In this document: one piece after another, positions 15,674 to 23,718 of the stretch
Layout of the letters: every line of letters begins with the position of its first letter
How positions within the stretch are numbered: position 1 is the stretch's first letter
Assembly: GCA_030602715.1 (NCBI GenBank)
Contig: JAUVZD010000010.1
Coordinates: forward strand, 1-64,000
Direction: 5' to 3'
Source of the DNA: Candidatus Coatesiibacteriota bacterium
GTDB taxonomy: Bacteria; RBG-13-66-14; B26-G2; JAUVZD01
Length of the DNA: 64,000 bases
The notes under the pieces: generated by a model
The model's database searches: none
Told to the model about the DNA's origin: nothing
What the model saw: the letters and a program-made list of their open reading frames with translations, nothing else
Made by a program: the position numbers and the translations under genes

Positions 15674-16729
15674 GTGGCGGAAAGGGAGCTTCCAGTAGTT
15701 ACAGTGATAATGCCCGTGCGCAACGAGTCGGTCTATATCCGCCGGGCGGTGGAATCGGTCATCAATCAGGACTATCCCTCCCATCTGCTCAATATTCTCG
15801 TCTTTGACGGTCGCTCCAGCGATGCCACTCGCACCATCGTCAGCTATTTGGTGCGCTCCTACGGCTCTCGCATCACCCTGTTGGACAACCCCCGTCGGAC
15901 CGTTCCCTTTGCCATGAATCGTGGTTTGGAGGTGACCACGGGCGAGGTGGTCATCCGTCTGGATGGGCACTGTTCCTTGCCCCCCAACTATGTCTCCACT
16001 TGTGTGCAGAGGTTACTTTCCGGCGACGCCGACGCGGTAGGCGGGCGGGTGATGGCTGAGGGGGAGGGCATCTTACCGCAGACCATCGCCTGGGCGATGT
16101 CCTCCCGCTTCGGGGTGGGGGCTAGCTACTTCCGGGTGGGGGGAGAGGAGCGTTTTGTAAACACCGTAGCTTTTGCCGCCCACTGGAAGGAACAGTTGCA
16201 GGGGGTGGGACGCTTCTTTGAATATTTGCGGCGGAACTCCGACGATGAGTTCAACTTCCGTTTCCGGGAGGCGGGCTACTCCATACTTATGATTCCCCGG
16301 CTGAGCATCACCTACTGGTCAAGAGCGAGCTTACTTCATCTGGCAAAGCAATTCCTTCAATATGGTTTCTACAAGCTTCCGGTCCTGTTGCGCCATCCGA
16401 AATATGTCAGTGCTCGCCATCTCTTGCCGGCGGTCTTCATCGCTTTGGGTATCGCCGTGGTAATATTATTAATCTTTGCGCCGTTTTGGGGGCTTCTCCT
16501 GTTGATACCATACATACTCTACCTGGCGGGTCTTTTTGCCTACTCACTTCTCTCCCGCTTTGCCAGAAGCTTCAAGCATCGCCTGCTCTTTCCTGTGGTG
16601 GTGTTAGCCATGCATGTGAGCTATGGTTTGGGTTTCTTCTGGTCGGTCATTTGTCTTCCCTTCAATATAAGGGAGATAAAGAGGATGTTGTTCGCCGGAG
16701 CTGGCAAGCCTAAGAAGGATAAAAAATAA
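15674..16729 (+). CDS. Glycosyltransferase, GT2 family, membrane-bound (ExoA-like)
   Basis: 351 aa from GTG 15674 behind GAGGAG. N-terminal GT-A domain: V-V-T-V-I-M-P-V-R-N-E-S, N-I-L-V-F-D-G-R-S-S-D-A-T and V-V-I-R-L-D-G-H-C with the metal-binding acidic residue. A C-terminal pair or trio of membrane helices follows (around residues 255-340). This layout resembles ExoA-type enzymes that extend lipid-linked repeat units on the cytoplasmic face. It starts 4 bp after the GT4 gene and is surely co-transcribed. Confidence 0.9.
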   Translation: MAERELPVVTVIMPVRNESVYIRRAVESVINQDYPSHLLNILVFDGRSSDATRTIVSYLVRSYGSRITLLDNPRRTVPFAMNRGLEVTTGEVVIRLDGHCSLPPNYVSTCVQRLLSGDADAVGGRVMAEGEGILPQTIAWAMSSRFGVGASYFRVGGEERFVNTVAFAAHWKEQLQGVGRFFEYLRRNSDDEFNFRFREAGYSILMIPRLSITYWSRASLLHLAKQFLQYGFYKLPVLLRHPKYVSARHLLPAVFIALGIAVVILLIFAPFWGLLLLIPYILYLAGLFAYSLLSRFARSFKHRLLFPVVVLAMHVSYGLGFFWSVICLPFNIREIKRMLFAGAGKPKKDKK

Positions 16730-16810
16730 TTTAAAGGTGGAATTTTGTTACTTTTTGTGATATATTACTATGGTTAAAAAGATAAACACTCACCACTAAA
16801 TAAATTTGCT

Positions 16811-17461
16811 ATGAAACGCTATCCTATCTTAAAAAGGGCATTTGACCTAACGAGCGCCTTTTTCAGCCTGTTGTTGCTTCTCCCCATTATGGTGGTGGTA
16901 GGTTTTATTGTGAGCATTGAGTCGCCTGGAGGACCTCTATTTATTCAAAGGCGGGTGGGAAAGGGAGAGCGGATTTTCCGTATGTTAAAGTTTCGCACCA
17001 TGTGCCGAAATGCCGATAAGATGGGCTCTTCCGTCTCCGGCAACGACGACTGGCGTCTAACCCGCATCGGTAAATATCTGCGCGATACCAAGCTGGATGA
17101 GTTTCCCAATCTGCTCAATGTCCTTTTGGGGCAGATGAGCGTCGTCGGACCCCGACCGGAGCTTCCTCAGTTCTTGCCGTTTTACAAGGACGGCTATCGG
17201 GAGATATTTGATATCTGCCCGGGGCTTACCGGACCAGCCCAGTTGACATACTTCTTTGAATATACCCTCTTACCCAAAGAAAATGTGGAGAAATTCTATA
17301 AGAGCAAGATTATGAAAAGGAAACTTTCCATGGACCTGGACTATGTTAGAAACTACAACCTGCGCCGGGATGCCTCGTTAATCACCTCCACCGTCTTCCG
17401 CCTGTTCATCCACGAGAGTAGCCAGACCCCAACGGAGGAAAGAACAGGGTCTCGGCGATGA
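16811..17461 (+). CDS. Polyprenyl-phosphate sugar-1-phosphate transferase (bacterial sugar transferase)
   Basis: 216 aa, the short single-domain form. One N-terminal membrane helix after K-R-A-F-D-L-T-S-A, then G-G-P-L-F-I-Q-R-R-V-G, F-R-M-L-K-F-R-T-M, K-L-D-E-F-P-N-L-L-N-V-L-L-G-Q-M-S-V-V-G-P-R-P-E, which are the defining motifs of the PglC/WcaJ catalytic domain. It starts glycan assembly by moving sugar-1-P to undecaprenyl-P. Its 3' end overlaps the convergent VWA gene by 56 bp. Confidence 0.93.
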   Translation: MKRYPILKRAFDLTSAFFSLLLLLPIMVVVGFIVSIESPGGPLFIQRRVGKGERIFRMLKFRTMCRNADKMGSSVSGNDDWRLTRIGKYLRDTKLDEFPNLLNVLLGQMSVVGPRPELPQFLPFYKDGYREIFDICPGLTGPAQLTYFFEYTLLPKENVEKFYKSKIMKRKLSMDLDYVRNYNLRRDASLITSTVFRLFIHESSQTPTEERTGSRR

Positions 17462-19331
17462 GCAGTGCCAAGGCTAAACAGATGAGAACGGCGGTCAGGG
17501 AATAACCCCTGGCCGTCCTGCTTTTTTTAGAAAATTCAGCCGGGTCTTCAATCTTTACCTCTCCCCCCTCAAAGCCCCCCGCAACCAGTTTAAGAGCCTG
17601 CTCGTTTCCAATGGGCGGGTTTATCCCCGCCACATTGACCGCCGCCAACGCCTCTTTTTCCCCCCCTCCGCTCAGATGATATATGCCGGGAAGCTCAATT
17701 GTCCCGGTCATCTCCCCATTCACCAGTGGAAGGAGCAGTTCCGCCTTCCTTTCCACCAGTTGTTGTCCGAGTTGGAGGTGGGGTGTGGGCTGCCAGCAGA
17801 TGCCTTTGACCAGGCTGTCCATCAAAGGGAGGAATACCATAGATGTGGTTAAATTGCTATAACTTCGGCTGAGGGGGATGAGTATCGCCGCCATCTTCCC
17901 TCCTAAGAGGCATCCTCCCCCCACAACTGCCGCGCTACCGTCGGATAGGCGGGCGAGCACCACCCTCTCAGGTCCCTGCCAGTGCGGGCTTACGGTCACC
18001 TGCACCTCCTCCAGGGGAAAGTCGGGGGGTATGAGGTTGGGATTGGTGCCGGTTGCGGTGATATTGAACTGTCCGCTTTTAGGGGAAGCGGTTGGAGCGA
18101 CGCCGAGAGCTTCAATCAGGAGTTTTTCAGCCTTATCCTGAAGGAGCCCGTCTCCAGCCAGCAGGATACTTCCTCCTGTGGATAGAAAGCCCCTCAGCTC
18201 CTCCAGACCGACATCGGATAACATCGCCTCATCTATTACAAGACAGGTATCCGGTCCCAGGGAGGTTATTTCATGCGGGGATATATAGGTGACCTGGTAG
18301 CGGTGGTCCTGCTCACCCAAATCCAGGGAGCGGGCAAGGGGATTATAACCCTCAGAATATGCCGGCACCAGCAGGGCAACCTTGGGCGGTCGGTGAGCTA
18401 CAAAATAGACGGTGTTGTTCCAGGTGAGCGAGTCGCCTTCCATAGTAAGCTCCGCATAGCCCCAATCCTCCCCGGCGATGGACAGCACCACCTCCTGGGG
18501 GACCTCGTCGGTCAACTCCACCCGTTTCTGCACCTCATTCTTTCCGCTGTGGACGGTTATCAGGGCGCTACCTCCCATACCCCGGGCATAAGCTTGCAGA
18601 GAGACGGTGAGAATACCTTCGCCTGCATCCACGCTTAAAAGCCTCAAGGAGGCGTCGGGCTGGCTCTGATTGAACAGGACCAGGTCCAGGTTGCATCCCC
18701 CTAAATCAACAGGGGTGTCTATCTCGTAAAGCCAGCGTCCGTCGCTTGGGCAGATGATGCGCCCGCCCTCCTCGCCCAGAAGACGGACGCACTCGGCAAT
18801 CGCCAGGGGGAAGTCCTCCGGCTGAGGTGAGGATTTCAGGTGGGGGAGGATGTTTTGCAGGGTGTATGCTTCCTGCCACGAGAGACCTCCGACTTCAGCG
18901 AGCCGGGGGTGGCTTAGCAGAGCGGTCTTGGTTTGGGGCGGGAGGGCTGAGATGAATTGAACCACCAGCTCCTTGGCTAGTTCCAGCTTGCTTTCGCCAT
19001 CGTTCAGGGTGGTATCCATAGGATAGCCGACATCCATCAGGATGACCGTCCGTTTTTCCCCTTCCCCCTGCGGTGCTTTGGCGGGGTAGATGGTGGGGGC
19101 AGCGGCGGCAAGAGCAAGACTTGCCAGGGCGGTCATGCGCAGAATGAGCAGGAGGATGTCCCGAAGGCGGAAACGGCGCCGACTCTCCTCCTCGGTTTTG
19201 CGAATCAGCCGTATGTCCGGAAATAGCTGAATGCGGTAGCGCTTTTGTTTGGTGAGATGGAGCAGGGGAGGGAGCAGGGTGAGCCCCAGAAGCAGGAGGT
19301 TGAAAGGGTGGAGGAAGGAGAGCGAGGGCAT
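17406..19331 (-). CDS. BatA-type membrane protein with degenerate VWA domain
   Basis: About 641 aa. It opens with the two-helix BatA N-terminal domain (S-F-L-H-P-F-N-L-L-L-L-G-L-T-L-L-P-P-L-L-H, then a second helix around 60-80). The VWA-like domain starts R-T-V-I-L-M-D-V-G-Y-P-M, where the usual metal site D-x-S-x-S is D-V-G-Y-P, so metal binding is probably lost. A terminal helix (A-V-L-I-C-L-A-L-A-L-L-I-A-E-T-L-F-F) ends the protein. The ATG at 19331 overlaps the stop of the DUF58 gene (TGATG), indicating coupling. Role in envelope stress or assembly, as for Bat proteins, is inference. Confidence 0.85.
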   Translation of the reverse strand: MPSLSFLHPFNLLLLGLTLLPPLLHLTKQKRYRIQLFPDIRLIRKTEEESRRRFRLRDILLLILRMTALASLALAAAAPTIYPAKAPQGEGEKRTVILMDVGYPMDTTLNDGESKLELAKELVVQFISALPPQTKTALLSHPRLAEVGGLSWQEAYTLQNILPHLKSSPQPEDFPLAIAECVRLLGEEGGRIICPSDGRWLYEIDTPVDLGGCNLDLVLFNQSQPDASLRLLSVDAGEGILTVSLQAYARGMGGSALITVHSGKNEVQKRVELTDEVPQEVVLSIAGEDWGYAELTMEGDSLTWNNTVYFVAHRPPKVALLVPAYSEGYNPLARSLDLGEQDHRYQVTYISPHEITSLGPDTCLVIDEAMLSDVGLEELRGFLSTGGSILLAGDGLLQDKAEKLLIEALGVAPTASPKSGQFNITATGTNPNLIPPDFPLEEVQVTVSPHWQGPERVVLARLSDGSAAVVGGGCLLGGKMAAILIPLSRSYSNLTTSMVFLPLMDSLVKGICWQPTPHLQLGQQLVERKAELLLPLVNGEMTGTIELPGIYHLSGGGEKEALAAVNVAGINPPIGNEQALKLVAGGFEGGEVKIEDPAEFSKKSRTARGYSLTAVLICLALALLIAETLFFPPLGSGYSRG

Positions 19332-20233
19332 CACCACAACCTCTTGCGCTTTGCCAGGTAGGCGGCTAGGGATTTTCCGTGGTGTTGGTCGGTGGTCAGC
19401 ACAACATAGTCGGCGCCCATCTCGCCCAGGGTCTTGTCCAATGTGTCCAGCCTCTGCTCTAAATTGCGACGATAAGCCTCTCGCTGACGGGGCGTCCAGG
19501 GGAGTTTCCCTCCCCCTTCCATGTCCTCAATGATTACCGGACGGTTTAGGGAGATGTCCATCTCCAGGGGGTCGAGCAGATGGAAGACGATGACCTCGTG
19601 CTTCTTCTCCCGGAAGGCACGCAGACCACTGATGATGCTTGAGAGCTCATCCCAGAGGTCGCTTATCAATATGAGCAGACCCCTGCGGGTCAGGCGTTCT
19701 CCCAGGCTCATCAGACTCTTCCCCAGGTCGGTGCACATTGCCGGGCGGATGCGGGTCAGCTCCACCAGCAGATGGTGCAGATGGCGGGTGGTGGAACGTG
19801 GGGGCATCAGGGTGCGGACGGCGGTGTCCATAACCGCTAAGCCCACCGCATCGCGCTGGCGGATGAGCAGATATGCGAGGGCGGCGGAGAGCTGGACCGC
19901 ATATTGAAGCTTGCTTATCTTGGAAAGCCCCTTAAAACCCATGGAGTTGCTGGCGTCAAAGGCAAGGATGGCGGAGAGGCAGGTCTCAGCCTCAAATTCC
20001 TTTATGTGATAGCGGTCTCGCTTAGCCCACAGCTTCCAGTCTATATAGCGGATGTCGTCGCCCTTCTGGTAGGAGCGATGTTCGGCAAACTCCACCGAGA
20101 AACCCTTGAAGGGGGAGCGGTGCATGCCGGCAAAATAGCCCTCCACCACCTGGCGAGCCAGGATGTCCAGCTGACCTATAGCCGAGAGGGTCTCGGGGTC
20201 AAGTAAGGCAAACGCTTTGTTCTTTTCTGTCAT
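19331..20233 (-). CDS. DUF58 domain protein
   Basis: 300 aa with the full DUF58 signature: G-F-S-V-E-F-A-E-H-R-S-Y-Q-K-G-D-D, I-R-Y-I-D-W-K-L-W-A-K-R-D, then A-I-L-A-F-D-A-S-N-S-M-G, an intact VWA-like D-x-S-x-S. DUF58 proteins usually sit with MoxR ATPases and BatA/BatB. Here only the BatA-like partner is adjacent; no MoxR gene is in the window. No membrane segment seen, so it is presumably cytoplasmic and peripheral. Confidence 0.93.
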   Translation of the reverse strand: MTEKNKAFALLDPETLSAIGQLDILARQVVEGYFAGMHRSPFKGFSVEFAEHRSYQKGDDIRYIDWKLWAKRDRYHIKEFEAETCLSAILAFDASNSMGFKGLSKISKLQYAVQLSAALAYLLIRQRDAVGLAVMDTAVRTLMPPRSTTRHLHHLLVELTRIRPAMCTDLGKSLMSLGERLTRRGLLILISDLWDELSSIISGLRAFREKKHEVIVFHLLDPLEMDISLNRPVIIEDMEGGGKLPWTPRQREAYRRNLEQRLDTLDKTLGEMGADYVVLTTDQHHGKSLAAYLAKRKRLW

Positions 20234-20271
20234 GCGGGTGGTGCCTTGGCGGAGAGGTCTTTGAACGGAGC

Positions 20272-20964
20272 CTATCCCGACCAGCCGGCCAGGACTGCCA
20301 CTCCGGTCATAGCCCAGCCGGAGGTGATGGGAATGGTGGCGTTGTCGTCTAACCAGCGAGCCAGCTTCTTGCCGACTATGAGGTGGAAGGGAAAGACCTC
20401 CACAACGGCGGCGGCGAAAGCCCCGATGATGGATAACTGCCAGGGGAGCAGGATAAGACCCACGGCGAAGGCGAATATGAAGAGGGCCAGGAAGCCCTGC
20501 AGGCTTTTTTCCCCGCCAAAGAGCTTGATGGTGCCGAAGCGGCGACCGACCAGACAGGCGATTGGGTCGCCGACGGAGAGCATGAAGATGGCGGTGGCGG
20601 CGATATATGGGGGGAGGAAGAAGATGACCAGGGTGGCGGAGAGGAAGTAGTAGGTGGAGCCGTTGAAGCGGGTGGCTTCGTCGGATTTGATGAAGCCTTT
20701 GAGGGTGCGGGTGATGAGCTTGTTCCAGGCGGGCCAGATGAAACGGAGGATATCGGCGGTGAAGAAGCCCAGAAAAATTGCAAGTAGTATGCCTGAGAAA
20801 AGAATCCGGTCGGTTACCAGGGTGAGATATATGGTGGGAATCACCAACCCAAAGCCGTGATAGAGGGTGCGCAGTATGCCGGTGTCGGGCTTGGTAAGTT
20901 CCGCAGAGAAATGGGTATCATCCAAATGTGCTATAGTTTCGTCACCGTCCCTCTCTTCCTTCAT
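20272..20964 (-). CDS. CTP-dependent polyprenol/phytol kinase-like membrane protein
   Basis: 230 aa, about six to seven membrane helices after a charged N-terminus. Family motifs of the SEC59/DGK1/VTE5 group are present: T-L-Y-H-G-F-G-L-V, S-V-G-D-P-I-A-C-L-V-G-R-R-F-G, and F-G-G-E-K-S-L-Q-G, then V-E-V-F-P. Such enzymes phosphorylate dolichol, phytol or diacylglycerol with CTP. The substrate cannot be told from sequence. Ribosome site AGGAGGGGGGAG precedes the ATG. Confidence 0.85.
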   Translation of the reverse strand: MKEERDGDETIAHLDDTHFSAELTKPDTGILRTLYHGFGLVIPTIYLTLVTDRILFSGILLAIFLGFFTADILRFIWPAWNKLITRTLKGFIKSDEATRFNGSTYYFLSATLVIFFLPPYIAATAIFMLSVGDPIACLVGRRFGTIKLFGGEKSLQGFLALFIFAFAVGLILLPWQLSIIGAFAAAVVEVFPFHLIVGKKLARWLDDNATIPITSGWAMTGVAVLAGWSG

Positions 20965-21007
20965 GAACTCCCCCCTCCTACATAATATTATATCCAGACA
21001 GTTTCGG

Positions 21008-21370
21008 TTACCACTCGTATTCCAGGGTATTGAACTTCTCCCACAGAGCTTTCATCAGGGCGCTGTGGGCGGATTGGTCCAGGTTACCCAGGGCTATCTG
21101 CTCGCTCAGCAGGGCGCCTATTCGGTTTATCTCCGATTTGGTCTCGCTGTAGGTGAGATATAAGAGCACCTCTCCCTCCATATCCTCCAGATTATCAAAG
21201 ATAGCTTGGTAGTCCTCTGCCAGGTCGCTGTCAGTGATGAGGGCGAACTCCTCTGGCAAGGCGGTCTCCCCCTCGCCGGTAAGGGCGAAGGTGGACGGCG
21301 TTAAGAGGGTTATGGAAACGATGATGCAGGAGAGTGTCAAACCCCAGCTTATCTGTAAAACTTTTCGCAT
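21008..21370 (-). CDS. Small exported hypothetical protein
   Basis: 120 aa. Signal peptide M-R-K-V-L-Q-I-S-W-G-L-T-L-S-C-I-I-V-S-I-T-L-L plausibly cut after S-T-F-A. The mature 90 residues are acidic and helical (S-D-L-A-E-D-Y-Q-A-I-F-D-N-L-E-D-M-E-G-E). No cysteines in the mature part and no family recognised. Good ribosome site (AGGAGG). It lies 43 bp before the kinase-like gene and reads the same way. Confidence 0.7.
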   Translation of the reverse strand: MRKVLQISWGLTLSCIIVSITLLTPSTFALTGEGETALPEEFALITDSDLAEDYQAIFDNLEDMEGEVLLYLTYSETKSEINRIGALLSEQIALGNLDQSAHSALMKALWEKFNTLEYEW

Positions 21371-21384
21371 ATCCTTACCTCCTG

Positions 21385-21640
21385 ACGGATTTTTTCTGAG
21401 ATTTCTTGTAATATATCATCTATTCCCTCGTTTTGGTAGCGTTTAAAAAAAATATCCCATCGCTTATTTCGCTCAAAGCTCTCCCAACTCTTCCTCAAGG
21501 TATGGTCGGCGGTTGAAGACGCTTGACCAATAGACAGTTGTCGCCTTTATAGAGATTAAGTGGGGAGATGTTGGCACCAGTATTTTTTCAGGGAGTTCTT
21601 CAATGATATTTTGGAAAAAACCAGGTTCTATTTCATCTCC
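21385..21640 (-). pseudogene. Possible frame-broken gene remnant
   Basis: Two protein-like reading stretches on the minus strand lie in different frames with no good start codons. One (21640-21473) reads G-F-F-Q-N-I-I-E-E-L-P-E-K-I-L-V-P-T and ends at TGA. The other (from 21546 down) reads W-E-S-F-E-R-N-K-R-W-D-I-F-F-K-R-Y, then D-D-I-L-Q-E-I-S-E-K-I. Their composition looks coding and their junction could be a frameshift. No family assigned; it could also be chance. Confidence 0.25.
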
Positions 21641-22770
21641 TCAATGAACTTCAGGTAGTCTTTGGTCACCTCGTATGCTTCCTCGTCCCGGGTGGTGAGC
21701 ACCTTGGCGAAGATCAAGCCCCCCAGTATAGCCGGGGAGATGACCATATCCGCACCGGCGCTTTTCAGCTTGTCCACCGATTTTTCCGTTGCCGCTTTTG
21801 CCACCACCATCATTTTGGGTATGGTGCTTTTAATGGAGAGGGTGACGAAGGCGTTTTCTGCATCGTCCTCGTGCAGGGCGGCGACCCCGATGGATTTCTT
21901 CAGATTGGCTTTCGCCATTACCTCCTCGTCGGTGGCGTCTCCGGCGATGACATTGTAACCCCTTCCGTTCAATTCATCGGCAAGCTCCGGGCTGGCCACG
22001 ATGAGCAGATAGCGAAAATTTCTGCTCCTTAAAATCTGTATCAGATTTCTTGCCTCTGCGGAATATCCGGCGATAATTATGTGGTTCTTCATTCTGCCTA
22101 CCCCCCGACCTACTTGGGTAAAAAATTCCCTTAGTTTGACCATTAGTAGTGGACCGATCAGCAATATAACCGCGGTATAGACGGCTCCTAACCCCATCAC
22201 CACCAGGCTGACCACAAAAAGGCGAGCAAAGGGGGTTGTGGGGACATAGTCTCCATATCCCACGCTGGAGATGGTGACGATGGTGAAATAGACGGCTTCG
22301 GAGACGGTGTTGATATTGGGTTCAAACTGGTTTCCTATCCACTGACAGACCAGGATGCCGTAAGCCAGGACCGAAACCACGGCGAAAAGAGCTACCAGAT
22401 GTTCTATCTTGACATCCAACCTTTGATAGAAGAAGCGGAAGGTGAATAGAAGCAGGGTGATTAAGGGGATGTGGATTATGGAGGGAAGCAGGAAGTCATG
22501 GCTAAGGTAGTGCCCTCCGAGTGCGGTTATGGAGAAGACGAGGGTGAGTAGCCAGGCTATCACCGAGCAGCGAAAAAGACCGATGGAGAGGAAGAGCAGG
22601 AAGATTCCGGCGACGACCGAGGAGATTCCTCCCAGAAGAAAGGTCTTATCGGCGAATTCCTGGGTTAAGCTGATGTTCTCGTAAAGAAAGTAGATACCGC
22701 TGATAATATTGGAGATGCCTAAAAACAGGGTATAGATGCTGAGACTTCTGATTATCCACTGTCTCCACAT
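21628..22770 (-). CDS. Ion channel with TrkA-N (RCK) regulatory domain
   Basis: 380 aa. Several N-terminal hydrophobic helices occupy residues 1-140. A pore loop with the K+ selectivity filter follows: V-T-I-S-S-V-G-Y-G-D-Y-V-P near residue 170, then the inner helix. After about residue 225 a Rossmann RCK domain begins I-I-I-A-G-Y-S-A-E-A-R-N-L-I, with A-G-D-A-T-D-E-E-V preserved. This is the MthK/Kch type of ligand-gated potassium channel, although the extra N-terminal helices make it longer than two-helix MthK. It acts in the inner membrane. Confidence 0.93.
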   Translation of the reverse strand: MWRQWIIRSLSIYTLFLGISNIISGIYFLYENISLTQEFADKTFLLGGISSVVAGIFLLFLSIGLFRCSVIAWLLTLVFSITALGGHYLSHDFLLPSIIHIPLITLLLFTFRFFYQRLDVKIEHLVALFAVVSVLAYGILVCQWIGNQFEPNINTVSEAVYFTIVTISSVGYGDYVPTTPFARLFVVSLVVMGLGAVYTAVILLIGPLLMVKLREFFTQVGRGVGRMKNHIIIAGYSAEARNLIQILRSRNFRYLLIVASPELADELNGRGYNVIAGDATDEEVMAKANLKKSIGVAALHEDDAENAFVTLSIKSTIPKMMVVAKAATEKSVDKLKSAGADMVISPAILGGLIFAKVLTTRDEEAYEVTKDYLKFIEEMK

Positions 22771-22826
22771 AATCTGCGATTCCTTATTGGCAGTGGTTAT
22801 CGGGGAACTCGCCCATCTCGGGGATG

Positions 22827-22860
22827 CCCCCCAGCAGGATTATGAAACCGTTGAAGGGCT
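22827..22860. repeat. Short imperfect repeat, copy A (flanks hicBA remnant)
   Basis: 34 bp matching 23496-23529 at 29 positions by my count. In one minus-strand frame both encode P-(F/C)-N-G-(F/Y)-x-x-L-L-G-G, here followed by I-P-E-M-G-E-F-P-D-N-H-C-Q and a stop at 22794. This suggests two decayed 3' ends of the same gene family. Confidence 0.55.
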
Positions 22861-23125
22861 CCTGGTCGTGATTTCGTAGGTAGTTGATACTAAAGCAAAG
22901 ATAAAAAATTCCTCTTTAGTTAATTCGGCTTGTTTTATTATGGTGATTAATGTTCCCTTCGGGATGGCTTTTCTTCTGGGAATAATCACAAGCATCGTTC
23001 TTCCGTTATCCTTCTTGACCATCGCCATGTGGCTTCCTTTTCCCCGCTTAGGCAGCATAATTGAAACCCGTTTTTAACAAAGCGTTTGTTATATCCTTAG
23101 ATGATAGTATAGGTAGCTTCGTCAT
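22840..23125 (-). pseudogene. hicA: HicA toxin gene, frameshifted
   Basis: The ATG at 23125 overlaps the stop of hicB (TGATG), the usual hicBA arrangement. It reads M-T-K-L-P-I-L-S-S-K-D-I-T-N-A-L-L-K-T-G-F then meets TAA at 23048-23050. The rest of HicA continues in a neighbouring frame: K-R-G-K-G-S-H (the family G-S-H catalytic motif), P-K-G-T-L-I-T-I-I-K-Q-A-E-L-T-K-E-E-F. Dropping one base near 23050 restores a single HicA. HicA is a small mRNA interferase with a dsRBD-like fold. The C-terminus runs on into the remnant repeat at 22860. Not expected to be functional. Confidence 0.85.
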
Positions 23126-23361
23126 CAAGCGGAGACTTCAAGAAGTGTTGTGTAACGGTCGTCTGATTTTAATGCCGGTTCAATGTCGGGGAAAAATCCA
23201 AGTAGCTCGGCATTTTCAATATATAGTTCTACCGCTTCCTTCAAGTTTTCCAATGCTTTTTCCCGTGTGTTGCCGGTGCTGGCGACGCCCAACTAAGGGC
23301 ATTTTGATACGAACCCCTCTGGTTCTCGCCAGACGACGGCAGATACTTTATACCTTTTCGT
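23125..23361 (-). pseudogene. hicB: HicB antitoxin gene with in-frame TAG
   Basis: Translation gives Y-K-V-S-A-V-V-W-R-E-P-E-G-F-V-S-K-C-P, then TAG at 23293-23295, then L-G-V-A-S-T-G-N-T-R-E-K-A-L-E-N-L-K-E-A and V-E-L-Y-I-E-N-A-E-L-L, ending L-L-E-V-S-A. HicB proteins have C-P-E-L-G-x-x-S-x-G-x-T at this place, so the stop replaces a single Glu codon (GAG to TAG). No ATG starts the frame; an ACG sits where M is expected (23361), behind AAGGAAG. Two lesions in hicB and one in hicA mark the whole module as dead unless these are sequence errors. Confidence 0.85.
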
Positions 23362-23485
23362 TCGTTCTTCCTTCTTTTTTTATTTAGGTCTGCAAAAATT
23401 GGCTTTTTATTCACCTTAATCATAATAGCACATAAAAACTACAAATCCCAGAATATTCAATCCTTAATCAAAGCTAGTAGATGAA

Positions 23486-23644
23486 TTACACCAATCCCCC
23501 CAGCAGGGCTGTGTAACCGTTGCAGGGCTTGCGCCAGGTTATCCCCCCGGCATAGGGGTTGGGCGTTATCCGTTGGATTTCCTCTAAATTGCCGCTTTTT
23601 CCCAGCGCCCAACCCAAATTGACACACGACACCCTGGGAAGCAT
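23486..23644 (-). pseudogene. Fragment of a protein C-terminus (possibly asparaginase-like)
   Basis: A 52-codon frame from ATG 23644: M-L-P-R-V-S-C-V-N-L-G-W-A-L-G-K-S-G-N, then L-E-E-I-Q-R-I-T-P-N-P-Y-A-G-G-I and P-C-N-G-Y-T-A-L-L-G-G. The first half faintly recalls the M-x-P-E-x-A-x-x-K-L-x-W-x-L-G end region of type I L-asparaginases, which is only a guess. No ribosome site. It is probably a leftover 3' end. It lies 74 bp after asnA on the same strand. Confidence 0.35.
23496..23529. repeat. Short imperfect repeat, copy B (flanks hicBA remnant)
   Basis: Partner of 22827-22860, same orientation, 29 of 34 matching by eye. The two copies bracket the hicBA pseudogenes. Confidence 0.55.
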
Positions 23645-23718
23645 ATCCAGAAAGGTCTAGCGCCCTTGACTTGCATATTGGACGGATGTATGAAGCGTAT
23701 TACCAGTGTAAACCCTGT

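Noticed and set aside
23293-23295. Stop-codon recoding as an explanation for the TAG in hicB and TAA at 60854
   Set aside because: Different stop codons, both used normally elsewhere in the window, and hicB/hicA carry further lesions; decay or error is simpler.
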